A DNA stretch of 64,000 nucleotides from the NCBI RefSeq assembly GCF_003026495.1, contig NZ_PYMA01000009.1, positions 124,001-188,000 of the forward strand, given 5' to 3'. The position numbers and the translations under genes are program-made. Shown here piece after piece: positions 8,903 through 19,365 of the stretch; position 1 is the first letter of the stretch; each line of letters opens with the position of its first letter. Source of the DNA: Photobacterium sanctipauli (GTDB taxonomy: Bacteria > Pseudomonadota > Gammaproteobacteria > Enterobacterales > Vibrionaceae). A model generated the notes under the pieces. The model was not told the DNA's origin, ran no database searches, and worked only from the letters and a program-made list of their open reading frames with translations.

Positions 8903-10207
8903 TTAGCGTTCCCAGTATGCTTCTTCCAAGCTATCTTCGCGCTCTGGTAGGCCACGGGATAGACGCGGAGAGTGCTGGGCCAGTACTTCATAGCTTACGC
9001 GGTTAGAGTACAAGCAGATCTGCGAGAACGACGAGTAAGTCAGAAAGCTGAACTGGTGCTTGCTCGACTTAGGTACATTCTCTTTGTGGTAGCGGTTGGC
9101 TGACATGTCGTGCAGTAGCGCAGACAGTGCACCGTCACCGGCACCGTTGGTGTTCTTGATACGCTCAGGGCCACCCATGTAAGGGGCAATGTGCGAGAAT
9201 ACCTTGATAGGATTGGTACAGTCAGACTGAAGCATCGGACGGCTGAACTCGTAGCGGTTGAACTCTGGGATCTCGCCAGGTAGGAGCGGTAGGCTCGTTT
9301 CACGCTTCGCTTCGTCTTCGGTATAGCCTGCGGTATATAGGCCGACAGGGCCTGCCGTACAAAGTACAAGGTCAACCCATTCTAGGGTTTTTTCAGAAGC
9401 CACCAGCGGATCTGACTCACCGGTTAGCGCTTCTGCTTCGTCTTCGTTCATCGCAACCACAGTCACGTGATCACGCAGGAAGTCACGCCACCATTGCGGA
9501 TCATCCTGGATCACGAACTTAGTTCCCAGCGTCAGAACAACGGGTACATCATGCTTCTTGGCATACTCAATCGCGCGCATGGTGGCTTCTGGCATTGGGT
9601 CGCCGTCTTTACAACGCACCAAGTATGCCGTCAGTACCAAAGCAGACGCACGCTCGAATACAGATTCAGGGATGCTTTCAGGCTGAAGCTGGTTCATCTT
9701 GCCTTCGTTGATCGCAAAAGTACGTTCGCCGTCTTTTGAAATCAGCGCGAAGCAACGGCCGATAGGCCCTTCGACAGGTTGAAGATGGTTCATATCCATA
9801 CGGCTAGAGGTATTACACAGGTAACGGTAAGCGTAGCTGCCGATCTCAATGTCTTTACTCATTACACCCAACAATACCGACTTATCATCCGCCAGCACTG
9901 AGTAGTTGTGCAATGTATTACCAATAGTACCGCCAGCAAATTCGTGGCTAATAAGATCTTTCTCTTTTAGCTCTTGGTACAGGGCTTCCGCTTTCTCGTC
10001 AGTGATCACTAACGAGTGGCCTTTACTCAGCTCATAGCGTTCCAGGAATTCATCTTCAACACATGCCTCGATATCAACTAGAGTCTGGTCGATACCGACA
10101 GTATGGGTGCGCGTTAGTCGCTTTTCTTGTTTAGCTTGGCTAAGAAGGGGATCTCGCGCATGTACAGGAAAGTAATGCTTAGATTTACGTTGGCCTGGAA
10201 ATTTCAT
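8903..10207 (-). CDS. gsk: Inosine/guanosine kinase
   Basis: Phosphorylates guanosine and inosine to GMP and IMP with ATP in purine salvage. It is 434 residues, the E. coli length, beginning MKFPGQRKSKHYFPVHARDPL and ending SLEEAYWER, both E. coli Gsk hallmarks. PfkB-fold motifs are FAGGTIGN near the N-terminal third and the catalytic anion-hole NTNGAGDGALSALLHD in the C-terminal third. It follows hemH on the same strand, but a terminator at 10270-10296 separates them, so it likely has its own promoter. Confidence 0.96.
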   Translation of the reverse strand: MKFPGQRKSKHYFPVHARDPLLSQAKQEKRLTRTHTVGIDQTLVDIEACVEDEFLERYELSKGHSLVITDEKAEALYQELKEKDLISHEFAGGTIGNTLHNYSVLADDKSVLLGVMSKDIEIGSYAYRYLCNTSSRMDMNHLQPVEGPIGRCFALISKDGERTFAINEGKMNQLQPESIPESVFERASALVLTAYLVRCKDGDPMPEATMRAIEYAKKHDVPVVLTLGTKFVIQDDPQWWRDFLRDHVTVVAMNEDEAEALTGESDPLVASEKTLEWVDLVLCTAGPVGLYTAGYTEDEAKRETSLPLLPGEIPEFNRYEFSRPMLQSDCTNPIKVFSHIAPYMGGPERIKNTNGAGDGALSALLHDMSANRYHKENVPKSSKHQFSFLTYSSFSQICLYSNRVSYEVLAQHSPRLSRGLPEREDSLEEAYWER

Positions 10208-10269
10208 GTCAATGAGCTGTCTGTTGAGAAATTTTTGCGAATTCTATCACAGAATATAGAACAAAAAAC

Positions 10270-10296
10270 AAAAAGCTCTCACAGAATATGAGAGCT
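10270..10296 (-). terminator. Rho-independent terminator after hemH
   Basis: Minus-strand reading AAGCTCTCATAttctgTGAGAGCTT followed by TTTGTTTTTTG, a clear stem plus T-rich tail in the hemH-gsk gap. Confidence 0.85.
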
Positions 10297-10368
10297 TGGG
10301 AAAGCGCAAGGCAAGTTATAAATACAAGTTGTCCAGTTAATTTAACACCTTGTACCTGGCGTGAGAGG

Positions 10369-11358
10369 TTACCACCCCTGACTATGCTGCTGAACTAACT
10401 CTGCCATCAAAGCAATATGGGACGGGTTGTCATTCAAGCAAGGGATAAGGTTGAACTCTTCCCCGCCAGCCTCGATAAAGGTTTCTTTGCACCCTTCAGC
10501 AATCTCTTCCAGCGTTTCCAGACAATCGACAGAAAATGCCGGGCACATCACATCCAATCGCTTGATGCCTTTTTTCGCCAGCGCTTCTATCGTGCCTTCG
10601 GTATAGGGCTTAAGCCACTCTTCACGACCAAAAATGGACTGGTAACTCATGCTCATTTGCTCGCGCGGCATGGCGAGCGCTTCAGCCAACAAAGCGGTGG
10701 TCTCGTTGCAATGCTCAGGGTACGGGTCGCCATTATCCGCATAACGCTTCGGGATCCCGTGGTAAGAACACAGCAGGTAATCAGGCTTACCATGCGCTTG
10801 CCAAAAGTCAGTAGCTGATTGAGCCAAGGCCGAAATGTACTGCGGGTGATTGTAGTAGTCATTCACAAAGCGAAGCTCAGGAATATCTGCCTGCTGCTTG
10901 AGTACCTTGGCCACTTTATCGAACACTGCCGCTGTTGTGGTACGAGAGTACTGTGGGTATAACGGCAGAACCAGCACCCGCTTGCAGCCCTGCTGCTTCA
11001 ACGCCTGCAAGCCAGAATCAATACTCGGTGTGCCATAGGTCATCCCCAACTCAACAGGTACATCTAGTTGGGCTGCCAGTTCTTGCTGCTGGCGCTGCGA
11101 ATACACCATCAAGGGCGAGCCATCTTCCATCCATACCGACTGGTACAGCTTGGCGACCTTAGGCGAGCGGATAGGCAAAATCACCCCGTGAAGTATCGGA
11201 CACCAAAGCCATCGGGTCATATCCACCACCCGGTGGTCGTGCAGGAACTCAGACAAAAACCGCTTTACCCCCTGCGGGGTGGCTTCGTCCGGTGTTCCAA
11301 GGTTGACCAACAACACACCATAGTCTTTATTGTTTTCGTGTTTGCTTGACTCGCTCAT
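10369..11358 (-). CDS. hemH: Ferrochelatase
   Basis: Inserts Fe2+ into protoporphyrin IX, the last step of haem synthesis, at the inner face of the membrane. Conserved segments are [11 protein letters not shown] at the N-terminus, [16 protein letters not shown] carrying the catalytic histidine, and [15 protein letters not shown] near the C-terminus. Two starts are possible: GTG at 11370 (333 residues) or ATG at 11358 (329). I prefer the ATG, with AAGGA just upstream, and E. coli HemH is 320 residues. It lies downstream of adk in the E. coli order, with an intervening terminator. Confidence 0.95.
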   Translation of the reverse strand: MSESSKHENNKDYGVLLVNLGTPDEATPQGVKRFLSEFLHDHRVVDMTRWLWCPILHGVILPIRSPKVAKLYQSVWMEDGSPLMVYSQRQQQELAAQLDVPVELGMTYGTPSIDSGLQALKQQGCKRVLVLPLYPQYSRTTTAAVFDKVAKVLKQQADIPELRFVNDYYNHPQYISALAQSATDFWQAHGKPDYLLCSYHGIPKRYADNGDPYPEHCNETTALLAEALAMPREQMSMSYQSIFGREEWLKPYTEGTIEALAKKGIKRLDVMCPAFSVDCLETLEEIAEGCKETFIEAGGEEFNLIPCLNDNPSHIALMAELVQQHSQGW

Positions 11359-11450
11359 GATGTCCTTCACACTCTCTGGCTAATTAGCTTTTTCGTTTCA
11401 GCAATTTATACCACATTCCAAGCCAATCCGATCACCTGTTTTGCAGGCAT

Positions 11451-11484
11451 AAAAAAAGGGCTGGCATTATGCCAACCCTTTTTT
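11451..11484. terminator. Rho-independent terminator after adk
   Basis: AAAAAAGGGctGGCATtatGCCaaCCCTTTTTT, a stem with A-run and T-run on either side, lying just past the adk stop. It would also work in the opposite direction. Confidence 0.88.
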
Positions 11485-11497
11485 CAAGAAAAGCAAA

Positions 11498-12160
<663 letters not shown>

Positions 12161-12268
12161 TTAATGGAGTTTTCAAAGAATGAAAAAATACACTGATTAG
12201 CCCTGACTCGCAAGCCCAGTGCGGGCTACAAGCCATGATTACATGCTTTATCAGAATACAATTAGACA

Positions 12269-12293
12269 TATACCCAAGCTCCTTCAAGGTATA
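12269..12293. repeat. 25-bp imperfect palindrome, copy 1 (TATACC...GGTATA)
   Basis: TATACCCAAGCTCCTTCAAG followed by GTATA: arms TATACC/GGTATA and inner AAG/CTT around a short centre. A second copy, differing at one base, is at 54449-54473. Both sit in intergenic gaps. It probably belongs to a dispersed short intergenic repeat. Confidence 0.6.
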
Positions 12294-12338
12294 GGTAAAG
12301 CGCGATTAGACCTTAGTCATATCGCGCTATCGGACAAC

Positions 12339-14237
12339 TTATGCCAGCAGCTTGTTGACCGCCGCAAGGAACTGGGATGGATCGTCCATCGTGCCCTTCT
12401 CCGCCAGCATCGCTTGGCCAAGTAGCATTTCAACCCAGCGACCGAAGGCTTCCTCGTCGGCTTCATCTGCCATCTTGTTAACCAGCGGGTGATCCGGGTT
12501 TAGCTCGAAAATGTAGTTCACATCCGGTGCGTCGTGACCAGCGGCTGCTAGTAGCTTCGCCATTTGGGTGCCCATTTCGTGCTCGTCAGTCACAACCACC
12601 GCTGGGGTGTCCTGCAGTTTGAACGTGGTACGAACATCTTTCACACGATCGCCAAGGTAGGTTTTGGTGCGCTCGACAACCGACTGGAACGCTTCCTCTG
12701 TTTCCTTCTGCTTCTCTTTTTCTGCCTCGTCTTCGAACTTCGACAGGTCAAGATCCGCCTTGGTGATTGACTGGAACGCCTTACCGTCAAACTCAGGCAG
12801 GTGTCCCATTAGCCACTCATCGATGCGGTCGTGCATCAAGATCACTTCCAAACCCTTAGTGCGGAACTGCTCAAGGTGCGGGCTGTTTTTCGCCGCAGTA
12901 AAGCTGTCTGCCGTGATGAAGTAAATCTTGTCCTGTCCCTCTTTCATACGAGAAACATAGTCTGTTAGCGACACGGTCTGCTCGGCAGTTTCTGCATGGG
13001 TAGAGCTAAAACGGAGCAGTTTGGCCACCTTCTCGCGGTTAGCCATGTCTTCCGCCGGGCCTTCTTTTAGCACTTGGCCAAACTCATTCCACAACGTTTG
13101 GTATTTTTCGGCATCGTTATTAGACAGGCGCTCCATCATCGTCAGGGCACGCTTAGTACACGCCTTGCGCAATGACTGGGTCACCTTGTTGTCTTGCAGG
13201 ATTTCACGCGAGACGTTCAGCGGAAGATCGTTCGAGTCGATCAGGCCGCGCATAAAGCGCAGGTAAGAAGGCATGAACTGCTGCGCATCATCCATAATGA
13301 ATACACGCTGCACATATAGCTTCAGGCCGTGCTTGCTGTCGCGGTTGTTCATATCCCAAGGCGCTTTTGACGGGATGTATAGCAAGCTGGTGTAATCCTG
13401 CTTGCCTTCAACACGGTTATGGCTCCATGTTAGTGGCTCAGCAAAGTCGTGTGATACATGGTTGTAGAACTCCTTGTACTCTTCTTCGCTGATGTCAGAT
13501 TTGTTACGCGTCCATAGTGCCTGCGCCTTGTTGATCTGCTCCCACTTGCGGCCCGTTTCCTTGCCTTCGTCGTCGCGTTCAACCGTTTGGATCTGTACCG
13601 GAATACCGATGTGATCAGAGTACTTGCCAATGATGTCGCGCAGGCGGTACTCGCTTAGGAATTCTTTCTCTTCTTCACGCAGGTGAAGAATGATGTCAGT
13701 ACCACGGGTTGCTTTTTCGATATCTTCAACCGTGTAGTCACCTTCGCCGCCAGATTGCCAAGAAACAGCTTGATCGGCAGCAACGCCCGCGGCACGGGTA
13801 TTCACCGTAACAGAATCGGCAACAATAAATGCTGAATAGAAACCTACACCAAACTGGCCAATTAACTGCGAGTCTTTCGATTCATCTTCATTTAGCTTGG
13901 CAAAGAAATCTTTAGTGCCGGATTTAGCAATAGTACCCAGGTGCTCGATAACATCATCGCGGGTCATGCCAATACCATTGTCGCTGATGATCAAGGTGCC
14001 GGCCTGCTCATTGAAAGACAGCTTTACACCTAGCGTCGCGTCATCTTCATACAAGTCTGGCTGTGACAGTGCGCGAAAACGTAGCTTATCGGCAGCATCA
14101 GAGGCATTTGAAATCAACTCACGGAGGAAAATCTCTTTATTTGAATACAAAGAGTGGATCATAAGGTGAAGAAGCTGCTTCACTTCAGACTGAAAACCGC
14201 GTGTTTCCTTGTTTTTGTGGACAGTTTGATCGCTCAT
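12339..14237 (-). CDS. htpG: Molecular chaperone HtpG (bacterial Hsp90)
   Basis: ATP-dependent cytosolic chaperone. The open frame runs to 14333, but the conserved start is the ATG at 14237 ([20 protein letters not shown]) with GGAG upstream, giving 632 residues (E. coli 624). The N-terminal GHKL ATPase domain shows [26 protein letters not shown] and [11 protein letters not shown]. The middle domain has [11 protein letters not shown], and a C-terminal dimerisation domain ends the protein. The extra 32 codons upstream overlap a heat-shock-type promoter at 14344-14371, which argues against the longer form. Confidence 0.97.
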   Translation of the reverse strand: MSDQTVHKNKETRGFQSEVKQLLHLMIHSLYSNKEIFLRELISNASDAADKLRFRALSQPDLYEDDATLGVKLSFNEQAGTLIISDNGIGMTRDDVIEHLGTIAKSGTKDFFAKLNEDESKDSQLIGQFGVGFYSAFIVADSVTVNTRAAGVAADQAVSWQSGGEGDYTVEDIEKATRGTDIILHLREEEKEFLSEYRLRDIIGKYSDHIGIPVQIQTVERDDEGKETGRKWEQINKAQALWTRNKSDISEEEYKEFYNHVSHDFAEPLTWSHNRVEGKQDYTSLLYIPSKAPWDMNNRDSKHGLKLYVQRVFIMDDAQQFMPSYLRFMRGLIDSNDLPLNVSREILQDNKVTQSLRKACTKRALTMMERLSNNDAEKYQTLWNEFGQVLKEGPAEDMANREKVAKLLRFSSTHAETAEQTVSLTDYVSRMKEGQDKIYFITADSFTAAKNSPHLEQFRTKGLEVILMHDRIDEWLMGHLPEFDGKAFQSITKADLDLSKFEDEAEKEKQKETEEAFQSVVERTKTYLGDRVKDVRTTFKLQDTPAVVVTDEHEMGTQMAKLLAAAGHDAPDVNYIFELNPDHPLVNKMADEADEEAFGRWVEMLLGQAMLAEKGTMDDPSQFLAAVNKLLA

Positions 14238-14343
14238 CTCTACTCCAAAACTCGTACATTTGTAACTATTTTGAGACGGGTTATTTAGACAAAATTTTAT
14301 AAAGCCTAAAAAGTTCATCGTCTCAATCAACATTTCTTTAAAT

Positions 14344-14371
14344 ACATATGGTCAAACCAGCCGTTTTCAAC
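14344..14371 (-). promoter_or_regulatory. Sigma-32 (heat-shock) promoter for htpG
   Basis: Minus-strand GTTGAAA - 13 bases - CCATATGT resembles the RpoH consensus CTTGAAA-N11-15-CCCCATNT. It lies about 107 bases upstream of the htpG start, in the gap shared with toxR. Heat-shock control of htpG is established in enterobacteria; its use here is inferred. Confidence 0.6.
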
Positions 14372-14494
14372 CTAAAATAGCGCTTTTATATAATTTTTAT
14401 TTTTTCAGAACCATTTTTGATAAGTTTTACATTAAGAGGCGATTCAGGGAATGCATGCTATAAGGGCGTGTAAGTTGTTCCCTCGGAGCTAAAA

Positions 14495-15355
14495 ATGAAT
14501 AAAGTTGACAATAAATTCCTAATTGGGCAACGCTTTTTGTTTGACCCATATGACAACAGCTTGATCGACCAACAAGAGAATGATGAACTGACACGACTAG
14601 GCAGCAATGAGAGTCGTGCCCTGAGCCTGTTGATTGAAGATCCAGGCGCAATCATCACTCGTACACGCCTTCATGATTATGTGTGGCGCGAGCAGGGTTT
14701 TGAAGTTGATGATTCCAGCCTTACCCAGGCCATTTCGACCCTTCGTAAGGCACTGAAAGACTCCACGAAATCTCCGGAGTTTATCAAAACAGTACCCAAA
14801 CGCGGTTATCAAATGATTGCTGCGGTTGAGTCTTTGGCTGAGCAATCAACCGCCAGCACTGATGAGCAACAGCCGCAAAGCGACCTTAGCACGGAAGAAA
14901 CAGTGAATACCGAGGCGCCTTCGCAGGAGCAAATTCTGCCTAAAGCCTCTGATGTTAGCCCTAGCACGCAAAAAGCACCAAAAGCTAAAAAATCCTCTTG
15001 GCCTTTGATCAGCGGCCTGGCCGTGTTGTTGGCACTCCTTTTACCTATTTTGGTCAATATCAGCATGCCACCGAAGTCGGAGGCTTTTGAGCCGCTGACA
15101 ACCATCAATGGCATTAATGTACTGGTTCCAAAAAACCACCCGAACGTTTCGCAGTGGGAGCCGATGATCACCGAATGTACCCAAACCTACCTTGAGTACC
15201 ATAGTGGCGAAATGAAGCCAATCGAAATCATCGCAACAGGCGGGCAAAGCAACCAGCTATGGATTAACTATGTCCACAGCCATGAACTGCCAAGTGAGAA
15301 TGTCACCCTGCGTTTGCTAACAAGCCAAAAGGACAACACTAAGCTATGTCAGTAA
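14495..15355 (+). CDS. toxR: Transmembrane transcriptional regulator ToxR
   Basis: Membrane-bound regulator of porins and envelope genes in Vibrionaceae. Residues about 1-110 form a winged-helix OmpR-type DNA-binding domain with the diagnostic LGSNESR and WREQGFEVDDSSLTQAISTL. A low-complexity linker follows, then one membrane segment (about 169-189, WPLISGLAVLLALLLPILV). The periplasmic domain has GATGGQ-type motif IEIIATGGQSNQL and two cysteines, C228 and C285, likely disulphide-bonded as in V. cholerae ToxR. The start has CGGAG 6 bases upstream. toxS overlaps its last 10 bases. Unlike full-scale virulence loci, it sits in a housekeeping cluster. Confidence 0.97.
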   Translation: MNKVDNKFLIGQRFLFDPYDNSLIDQQENDELTRLGSNESRALSLLIEDPGAIITRTRLHDYVWREQGFEVDDSSLTQAISTLRKALKDSTKSPEFIKTVPKRGYQMIAAVESLAEQSTASTDEQQPQSDLSTEETVNTEAPSQEQILPKASDVSPSTQKAPKAKKSSWPLISGLAVLLALLLPILVNISMPPKSEAFEPLTTINGINVLVPKNHPNVSQWEPMITECTQTYLEYHSGEMKPIEIIATGGQSNQLWINYVHSHELPSENVTLRLLTSQKDNTKLCQ

Positions 15356-15894
15356 TTAACAAGCAGAACCCGCTATTGGCACATATAAAGAAGTACTGGG
15401 CCATTATCCTGCTGGCTATTTCCAGCATATTTAGTGTTTGGCTTTACTATTCAAGTGATTACAAGCAAGAACAGCTTTTGATGTCACGCGAGTGGCAATC
15501 AACTCAGCTCAGCCGAATCAAAGAAACCGAACTGGAAGATTTGGGTATGCTGCGCCGTGTTGAGCAAACCAGCCACGTGGTGTACCTGCCGAACAAAACC
15601 TACTCTCGCATTACGCTAGTGAAGCTTTTCAGTGATCAGGAGCAGCCGCTCACCCTGCATATTTCTGAGTCGGGCGACTGGGATGTCAGTGGTGGTTACC
15701 TATTAACAGAGCCTAACGAGTTCAAAGACATCACCTCAGGCCAAAACAACGACTTCCAGAAACACCACCTGTCGATTGTTAAGCAAATTATCCGCATGGA
15801 TGCCCGCCAGAGCCGCCGCCTTGATGTGATTAACGAGAAGTCTATCCTGCTCACTAGCCTTAGCTACGGTTCGAATATCTTGTACTCGCTATAA
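15346..15894 (+). CDS. toxS: ToxR-stabilising periplasmic protein ToxS
   Basis: Inner-membrane-anchored partner that protects ToxR from proteolysis and helps its activity. It has 182 residues, one N-terminal membrane segment (about 18-36, YWAIILLAISSIFSVWLYY) and a periplasmic remainder. The ToxS core is visible in REWQSTQ and GGYLLTEPNEFKDITSG. It overlaps toxR by 10 bases, so translation is probably coupled, and a strong terminator follows. Confidence 0.95.
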   Translation: MSVINKQNPLLAHIKKYWAIILLAISSIFSVWLYYSSDYKQEQLLMSREWQSTQLSRIKETELEDLGMLRRVEQTSHVVYLPNKTYSRITLVKLFSDQEQPLTLHISESGDWDVSGGYLLTEPNEFKDITSGQNNDFQKHHLSIVKQIIRMDARQSRRLDVINEKSILLTSLSYGSNILYSL

Positions 15895-15935
15895 AGCATT
15901 AAGCGCTAGCGATTAAAGCAAAATCAAAACACATA

Positions 15936-15978
15936 AAAAATGCCGACATTGGAACTCCCAATGTCGGCATTTATTTTT
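15936..15978. terminator. Bidirectional terminator between toxS and recR
   Basis: AAATGCCGACATTGG-aactc-CCAATGTCGGCATTT, a stem of about 15 bp with A-run before and TATTTTT after. It serves the converging toxRS and recR transcripts. Confidence 0.95.
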
Positions 15979-16011
15979 AGTCCGATAAATATAAATTAAT
16001 ATTTAAATCTA

Positions 16012-16614
16012 TCAATAAAGCTTTTGTCGCCCTGCCAGCGAGTGAGACAACGTCGTGCCATCCACCAACTCAAGCTCCCCACCCACCGGTACACCGTGGG
16101 CAATACGCGTGGCTGGAATATCATATTCGCTACAAAGCTCGGCAATGTAATGGGCCGTTGCCTCGCCTTCAACTGTCGGGTTGGTCGCCAAAATCAGCTC
16201 ACCAATTTGCTCGTTCTGCATTCTGAACTCGAGGCTATCAAGACCGATGTCAGAAGGCCCGATGCCATCTAGCGGCGATAAGTGCCCCATAAGAACAAAG
16301 TATCGACCCGAGAACTGACCGGTTGATTCCACCGCAACAATATCAGCAGGGCTTTCAACTACACAAATTTGGCCATTTTCCTGACGTCGAGGGTTGGCGC
16401 AAATGGCACACACTTCCTCTTCGGTAAACGTGCGGCAATCACGGCAATGGCCAATGTCTGTCATGGCTCGGCTTAGGGCATCAGCAAGCTGTAACCCGCC
16501 TTGGCGATTTCGCTGTAACAAACTGAAGGCCATGCGCTGCGCCGACTTGGGGCCAACCCCAGGCAGGCAACGCAAGGCCTCCATTAGTTGTTCCAGTAAG
16601 TGACTGGTACGCAT
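16012..16614 (-). CDS. recR: Recombination mediator RecR
   Basis: Acts with RecF/RecO to load RecA on gapped DNA. It has 200 residues. An N-terminal helix-hairpin-helix ([14 protein letters not shown]) is followed by a four-cysteine zinc finger (CRDCRTF...CAIC) and a Toprim domain with [12 protein letters not shown]. It is the distal gene of dnaX-ybaB-recR, separated from ybaB by 3 bases, as in most gammaproteobacteria. Confidence 0.97.
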   Translation of the reverse strand: MRTSHLLEQLMEALRCLPGVGPKSAQRMAFSLLQRNRQGGLQLADALSRAMTDIGHCRDCRTFTEEEVCAICANPRRQENGQICVVESPADIVAVESTGQFSGRYFVLMGHLSPLDGIGPSDIGLDSLEFRMQNEQIGELILATNPTVEGEATAHYIAELCSEYDIPATRIAHGVPVGGELELVDGTTLSHSLAGRQKLY

Positions 16615-16617
16615 TAA

Positions 16618-16947
16618 TTAGAATGGCATTTTAAAACCAGCAGGCAAGTTCATGCCGCCAGTCACACCAGCCATTTTTTCTTTCTGTGCTTCTTCAATAC
16701 GGCGAGCTGCATCGTTGAATGCTGCTGCGATAAGATCTTCAAGCATGTCTTTGTCGTCTTCCATTAGGCTGTCGTCCAGCTCAACGCGACGTACACTGTG
16801 GCTACCAGTAATCGTAACTTTTACAAGGCCAGCACCAGACTCGCCAGTCACTTCCATATTTGCGATTTCTTCTTGCATCTGTTGCATGCGCTCTTGCATC
16901 TGCTGCGCTTGCTTCATCATGTTAGCCATACCGCCTTTACCAAACAT
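16618..16947 (-). CDS. ybaB: YbaB/EbfC nucleoid-associated DNA-binding protein
   Basis: Small dimeric nucleoid-associated protein of 109 residues. It begins [27 protein letters not shown]..., a long helical Met/Gln-rich segment, and then has the conserved [11 protein letters not shown] strand and a C-terminal AGFKMPF. It lies between dnaX and recR in the usual operon. Confidence 0.96.
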   Translation of the reverse strand: MFGKGGMANMMKQAQQMQERMQQMQEEIANMEVTGESGAGLVKVTITGSHSVRRVELDDSLMEDDKDMLEDLIAAAFNDAARRIEEAQKEKMAGVTGGMNLPAGFKMPF

Positions 16948-16975
16948 ATTATCTCTCTCTATTGGTCTGGTTAAT

Positions 16976-19219
16976 CTATAAGGGTCTTACGCTGTCTTCA
17001 TCTAGTACAGCCGAAAAGCGCTGACAAATGAAATTCACGTTCGGATCAGACTGTAAGCTTTGCTTTGCCTGACCCAGTTTCTGCTGATAAATCGCCTCGC
17101 GCCACTCTAGCGGCGACTGGCCATTATCACTCAATTCAATATTTACTGTCACCGACTCGGCAAACAGATCAGACAGCGCAACCGCCAACTGCTCTTTGGC
17201 CTTCGGTGTATCAAGGTGCTTCTGCGCCGGCCTTAACAACAAGGTCACTGCATTCCCCTCACGGGTATAAGCAGAGTTAAGGGCAAGCTGCTGAACCAAG
17301 CGGCCTACATTAAGTTTAGTCACCCAATCTGACCAACTATCCTGATTTGCTGCTTCCTTGACAAGCAATTTTGCCATTTCAGGTGTTTTTTCATGCTCTA
17401 GCGCCTGCTTTAATACCGTTGGCGCGACCTCTTGTTCAACAACTTGCTCTTGTTGAGGCTTTGCTGTTGGTCGCCACTGATACTCGGTATCTTTTTGTTT
17501 CTCAGCAGGGGTTGACGCACCCGGTACAGGTGATGCGTGCATCGCTGGCGCTGGTTGGCCATTTTGCTTGCTCGCAATACGATCTAACACACTAGAGGTG
17601 TTTTTTTTCGCCCGTACCGGTTCACCCTTTTTTGCAGGTGATGAATCTGTAACGTCTTTTTTACTTTTACTGCGCAGTTTATTACGCGCCGCCATCAACC
17701 CCGTTGCCGCCGAGGCTAGACGGGCGGTTGGCTGCACAGGCGCTGCACCGTAGCCCTGAGGCTGCTGCCCCTGTGGCTCATAGCCATGCGGTGGCGGCGC
17801 ATCATAGCCCGGTGCCGGTTGCGACTCAGGCGCACCATGGTTTGCCGGTGGCACTTGCTGCTGTTGCGGCATTTGTGGCTGCGGCGTAGCCTGTGGTTGC
17901 ATTGGTGCAGGTGCAGGCTGGCCATACTGTGGCTGTGCTTGCTGGGTAGGCGCAGCCGCCGTTTGATTACCGTTCATTTGGGCTTTCAATGCTTGTACCC
18001 GCTGCATACCTTGCGGCTGCTGCTGGGCTGGCTGTTGCGGCATTGAATTTTGCGTCGGTTGCTGCATTGATTTTTGCATCGGCGCTGGCTGGGTCGCCGG
18101 CACATTAATCGGCTGTGGCGCAGCAACTGGCACAGCAACAGGCCTAAATGCCAACATACGCAGCAACACCATCTCAAGGCCAGTTCGCCCATCAGGGGCA
18201 AAAGCCAAATCTTGGCGGCCTTGCAAGGCAATCTGGTAACAAAGCTGAATTTCCTGCGGCGAAACCGATTTGCTGAGCACCTCGATGCGCTCAGCATCCG
18301 GCGCAGAGCCATCCAACGAGGCGGGTAATGCTTGGTGCATCGCAACACGGTGGAGTTGGGTAGCCAACTCTCTCAGTAGGCTATCCCATTCGACACCCAC
18401 CCCAGCCAACTCTTCCAGGCAGGCCATCGCTGGCTGCGCTTCGCCTTTGGCCACGGCTTCGAGCAAATAGAGGGCTTGCTCGGTGTTTAGCGTGCCAAGC
18501 ATCTCGGACACAGATTGGGCAGCCACTTGGCCGTTCCCCAAAGCAATGGCCTGATCCGTCAAACTGAGGGCGTCGCGCATACTGCCTTCGGCAGCTCGTG
18601 ACAATAAGCCCAGCGCTCGGGGCTCAAATTCAATTTGCTCTTGGGACAGCACATTCTCAAGCTGGGTTTGGATCTGGGTATTATCAAGGTGCTTCAGGTG
18701 GAACTGCAAACAGCGAGAAAGAATGGTTACCGGCAATTTCTGCGGATCGGTCGTCGCCAGAATAAACTTCACATACTCTGGCGGCTCTTCAAGGGTTTTC
18801 AGTAAGGCGTTGAAGCTGTGACGAGAGAGCATGTGCACCTCATCGATCAGGTAAACCTTAAAGCGCCCGCGGGCAGGCTTATACTGGACGTTGTCCAACA
18901 GTTCACGGGTATCTTCAACCTTAGTACGAGAAGCGGCATCGATCTCGAGCAGATCAACAAAACGCCCCTCGTCGATTTCGCGACAAGTTTCACACTGGCC
19001 ACAAGGCGATGCAGTGATCCCTTGCTCGCAGTTTAACCCCTTGGCAAAAATGCGTGCGATGGTGGTTTTACCTACCCCCCTTGTTCCACTGAACAAGTAG
19101 GCATGGTGAAGACGGTTATGGGCAAGTGCGTTAGCCAATGCTGTTAAGACATGGGACTGACCGACCACATCGTCAAACTGGTGTGGACGCCATTTACGTG
19201 CCAGAACCTGATAACTCAT
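16976..19219 (-). CDS. dnaX: DNA polymerase III subunits tau and gamma
   Basis: Clamp-loader ATPase that also links polymerase cores (tau). AAA+ features are Walker [10 protein letters not shown], zinc finger [16 protein letters not shown], Walker B LIDEVHML and sensor LSRCLQF, all in the first 220 residues. Domain III ends near 360. Residues about 370-510 are a Gln/Pro/Ala-rich linker much longer than in E. coli (747 residues total versus 643). A -1 frameshift site at codons 529-531 would yield a 532-residue gamma. The C-terminal tau domains resume near 590. It is first in dnaX-ybaB-recR. Confidence 0.96.
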   Translation of the reverse strand: MSYQVLARKWRPHQFDDVVGQSHVLTALANALAHNRLHHAYLFSGTRGVGKTTIARIFAKGLNCEQGITASPCGQCETCREIDEGRFVDLLEIDAASRTKVEDTRELLDNVQYKPARGRFKVYLIDEVHMLSRHSFNALLKTLEEPPEYVKFILATTDPQKLPVTILSRCLQFHLKHLDNTQIQTQLENVLSQEQIEFEPRALGLLSRAAEGSMRDALSLTDQAIALGNGQVAAQSVSEMLGTLNTEQALYLLEAVAKGEAQPAMACLEELAGVGVEWDSLLRELATQLHRVAMHQALPASLDGSAPDAERIEVLSKSVSPQEIQLCYQIALQGRQDLAFAPDGRTGLEMVLLRMLAFRPVAVPVAAPQPINVPATQPAPMQKSMQQPTQNSMPQQPAQQQPQGMQRVQALKAQMNGNQTAAAPTQQAQPQYGQPAPAPMQPQATPQPQMPQQQQVPPANHGAPESQPAPGYDAPPPHGYEPQGQQPQGYGAAPVQPTARLASAATGLMAARNKLRSKSKKDVTDSSPAKKGEPVRAKKNTSSVLDRIASKQNGQPAPAMHASPVPGASTPAEKQKDTEYQWRPTAKPQQEQVVEQEVAPTVLKQALEHEKTPEMAKLLVKEAANQDSWSDWVTKLNVGRLVQQLALNSAYTREGNAVTLLLRPAQKHLDTPKAKEQLAVALSDLFAESVTVNIELSDNGQSPLEWREAIYQQKLGQAKQSLQSDPNVNFICQRFSAVLDEDSVRPL
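17622..17635 (-). other. Programmed -1 ribosomal frameshift site in dnaX
   Basis: Read on the minus strand: GCAAAAAAGGGTGA. In frame 0 it encodes Ala-Lys-Lys-Gly (529-532). The heptamer A AAA AAG is the E. coli dnaX slip site. A -1 slip gives GGG then TGA, ending the gamma form after residue 532, just as in E. coli where GAG-TGA follows. I did not find a convincing upstream Shine-Dalgarno-like stimulator or a strong downstream hairpin, so efficiency is unknown. Confidence 0.8.
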
Positions 19220-19335
19220 GTTTACGAACCTTACAGAATCAAGAACTCAATGCTAGCACAGGGAGGTTTTTTGAGCGAGAGGGCGCATCATCGAGCGCCC
19301 AATCATTAGCCAGCTAAACGCTGCTATTTGAAGTA

Positions 19336-19358
19336 TATACCCCGTTCGCCGGGGTATG
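19336..19358. other. Hairpin downstream of apt
   Basis: ATACCCCGTTCGCCGGGGTAT forms a GC-rich stem just past the apt stop. No T-tract follows on the minus strand, so it may be an mRNA 3'-end stabiliser rather than an intrinsic terminator. Confidence 0.5.
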
Positions 19359-19365
19359 GACGGCA

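Noticed and set aside
8642..8950. 102-residue open frame between asnB and gsk
   Set aside because: It lies across the 169-bp tandem repeat and the gsk terminator and ends inside gsk on the other strand; unit 1 does not keep the frame in a useful way.
14238..14333. N-terminal extension of htpG (32 codons)
   Set aside because: Not conserved, lies between the predicted heat-shock promoter and the conserved start MSDQTVHKN, and lacks a ribosome-binding site.
17601..17608. Eight-A tract in dnaX as the main frameshift site
   Set aside because: In frame it reads G AAA AAA AAC, so the upstream tRNA would re-pair to GAA. The canonical A AAA AAG at 17627-17633 fits much better.
19336..19358. Hairpin after apt as a Rho-independent terminator
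   Set aside because: The stem is good but no T-tract follows on the minus strand, so I list it only as a hairpin.
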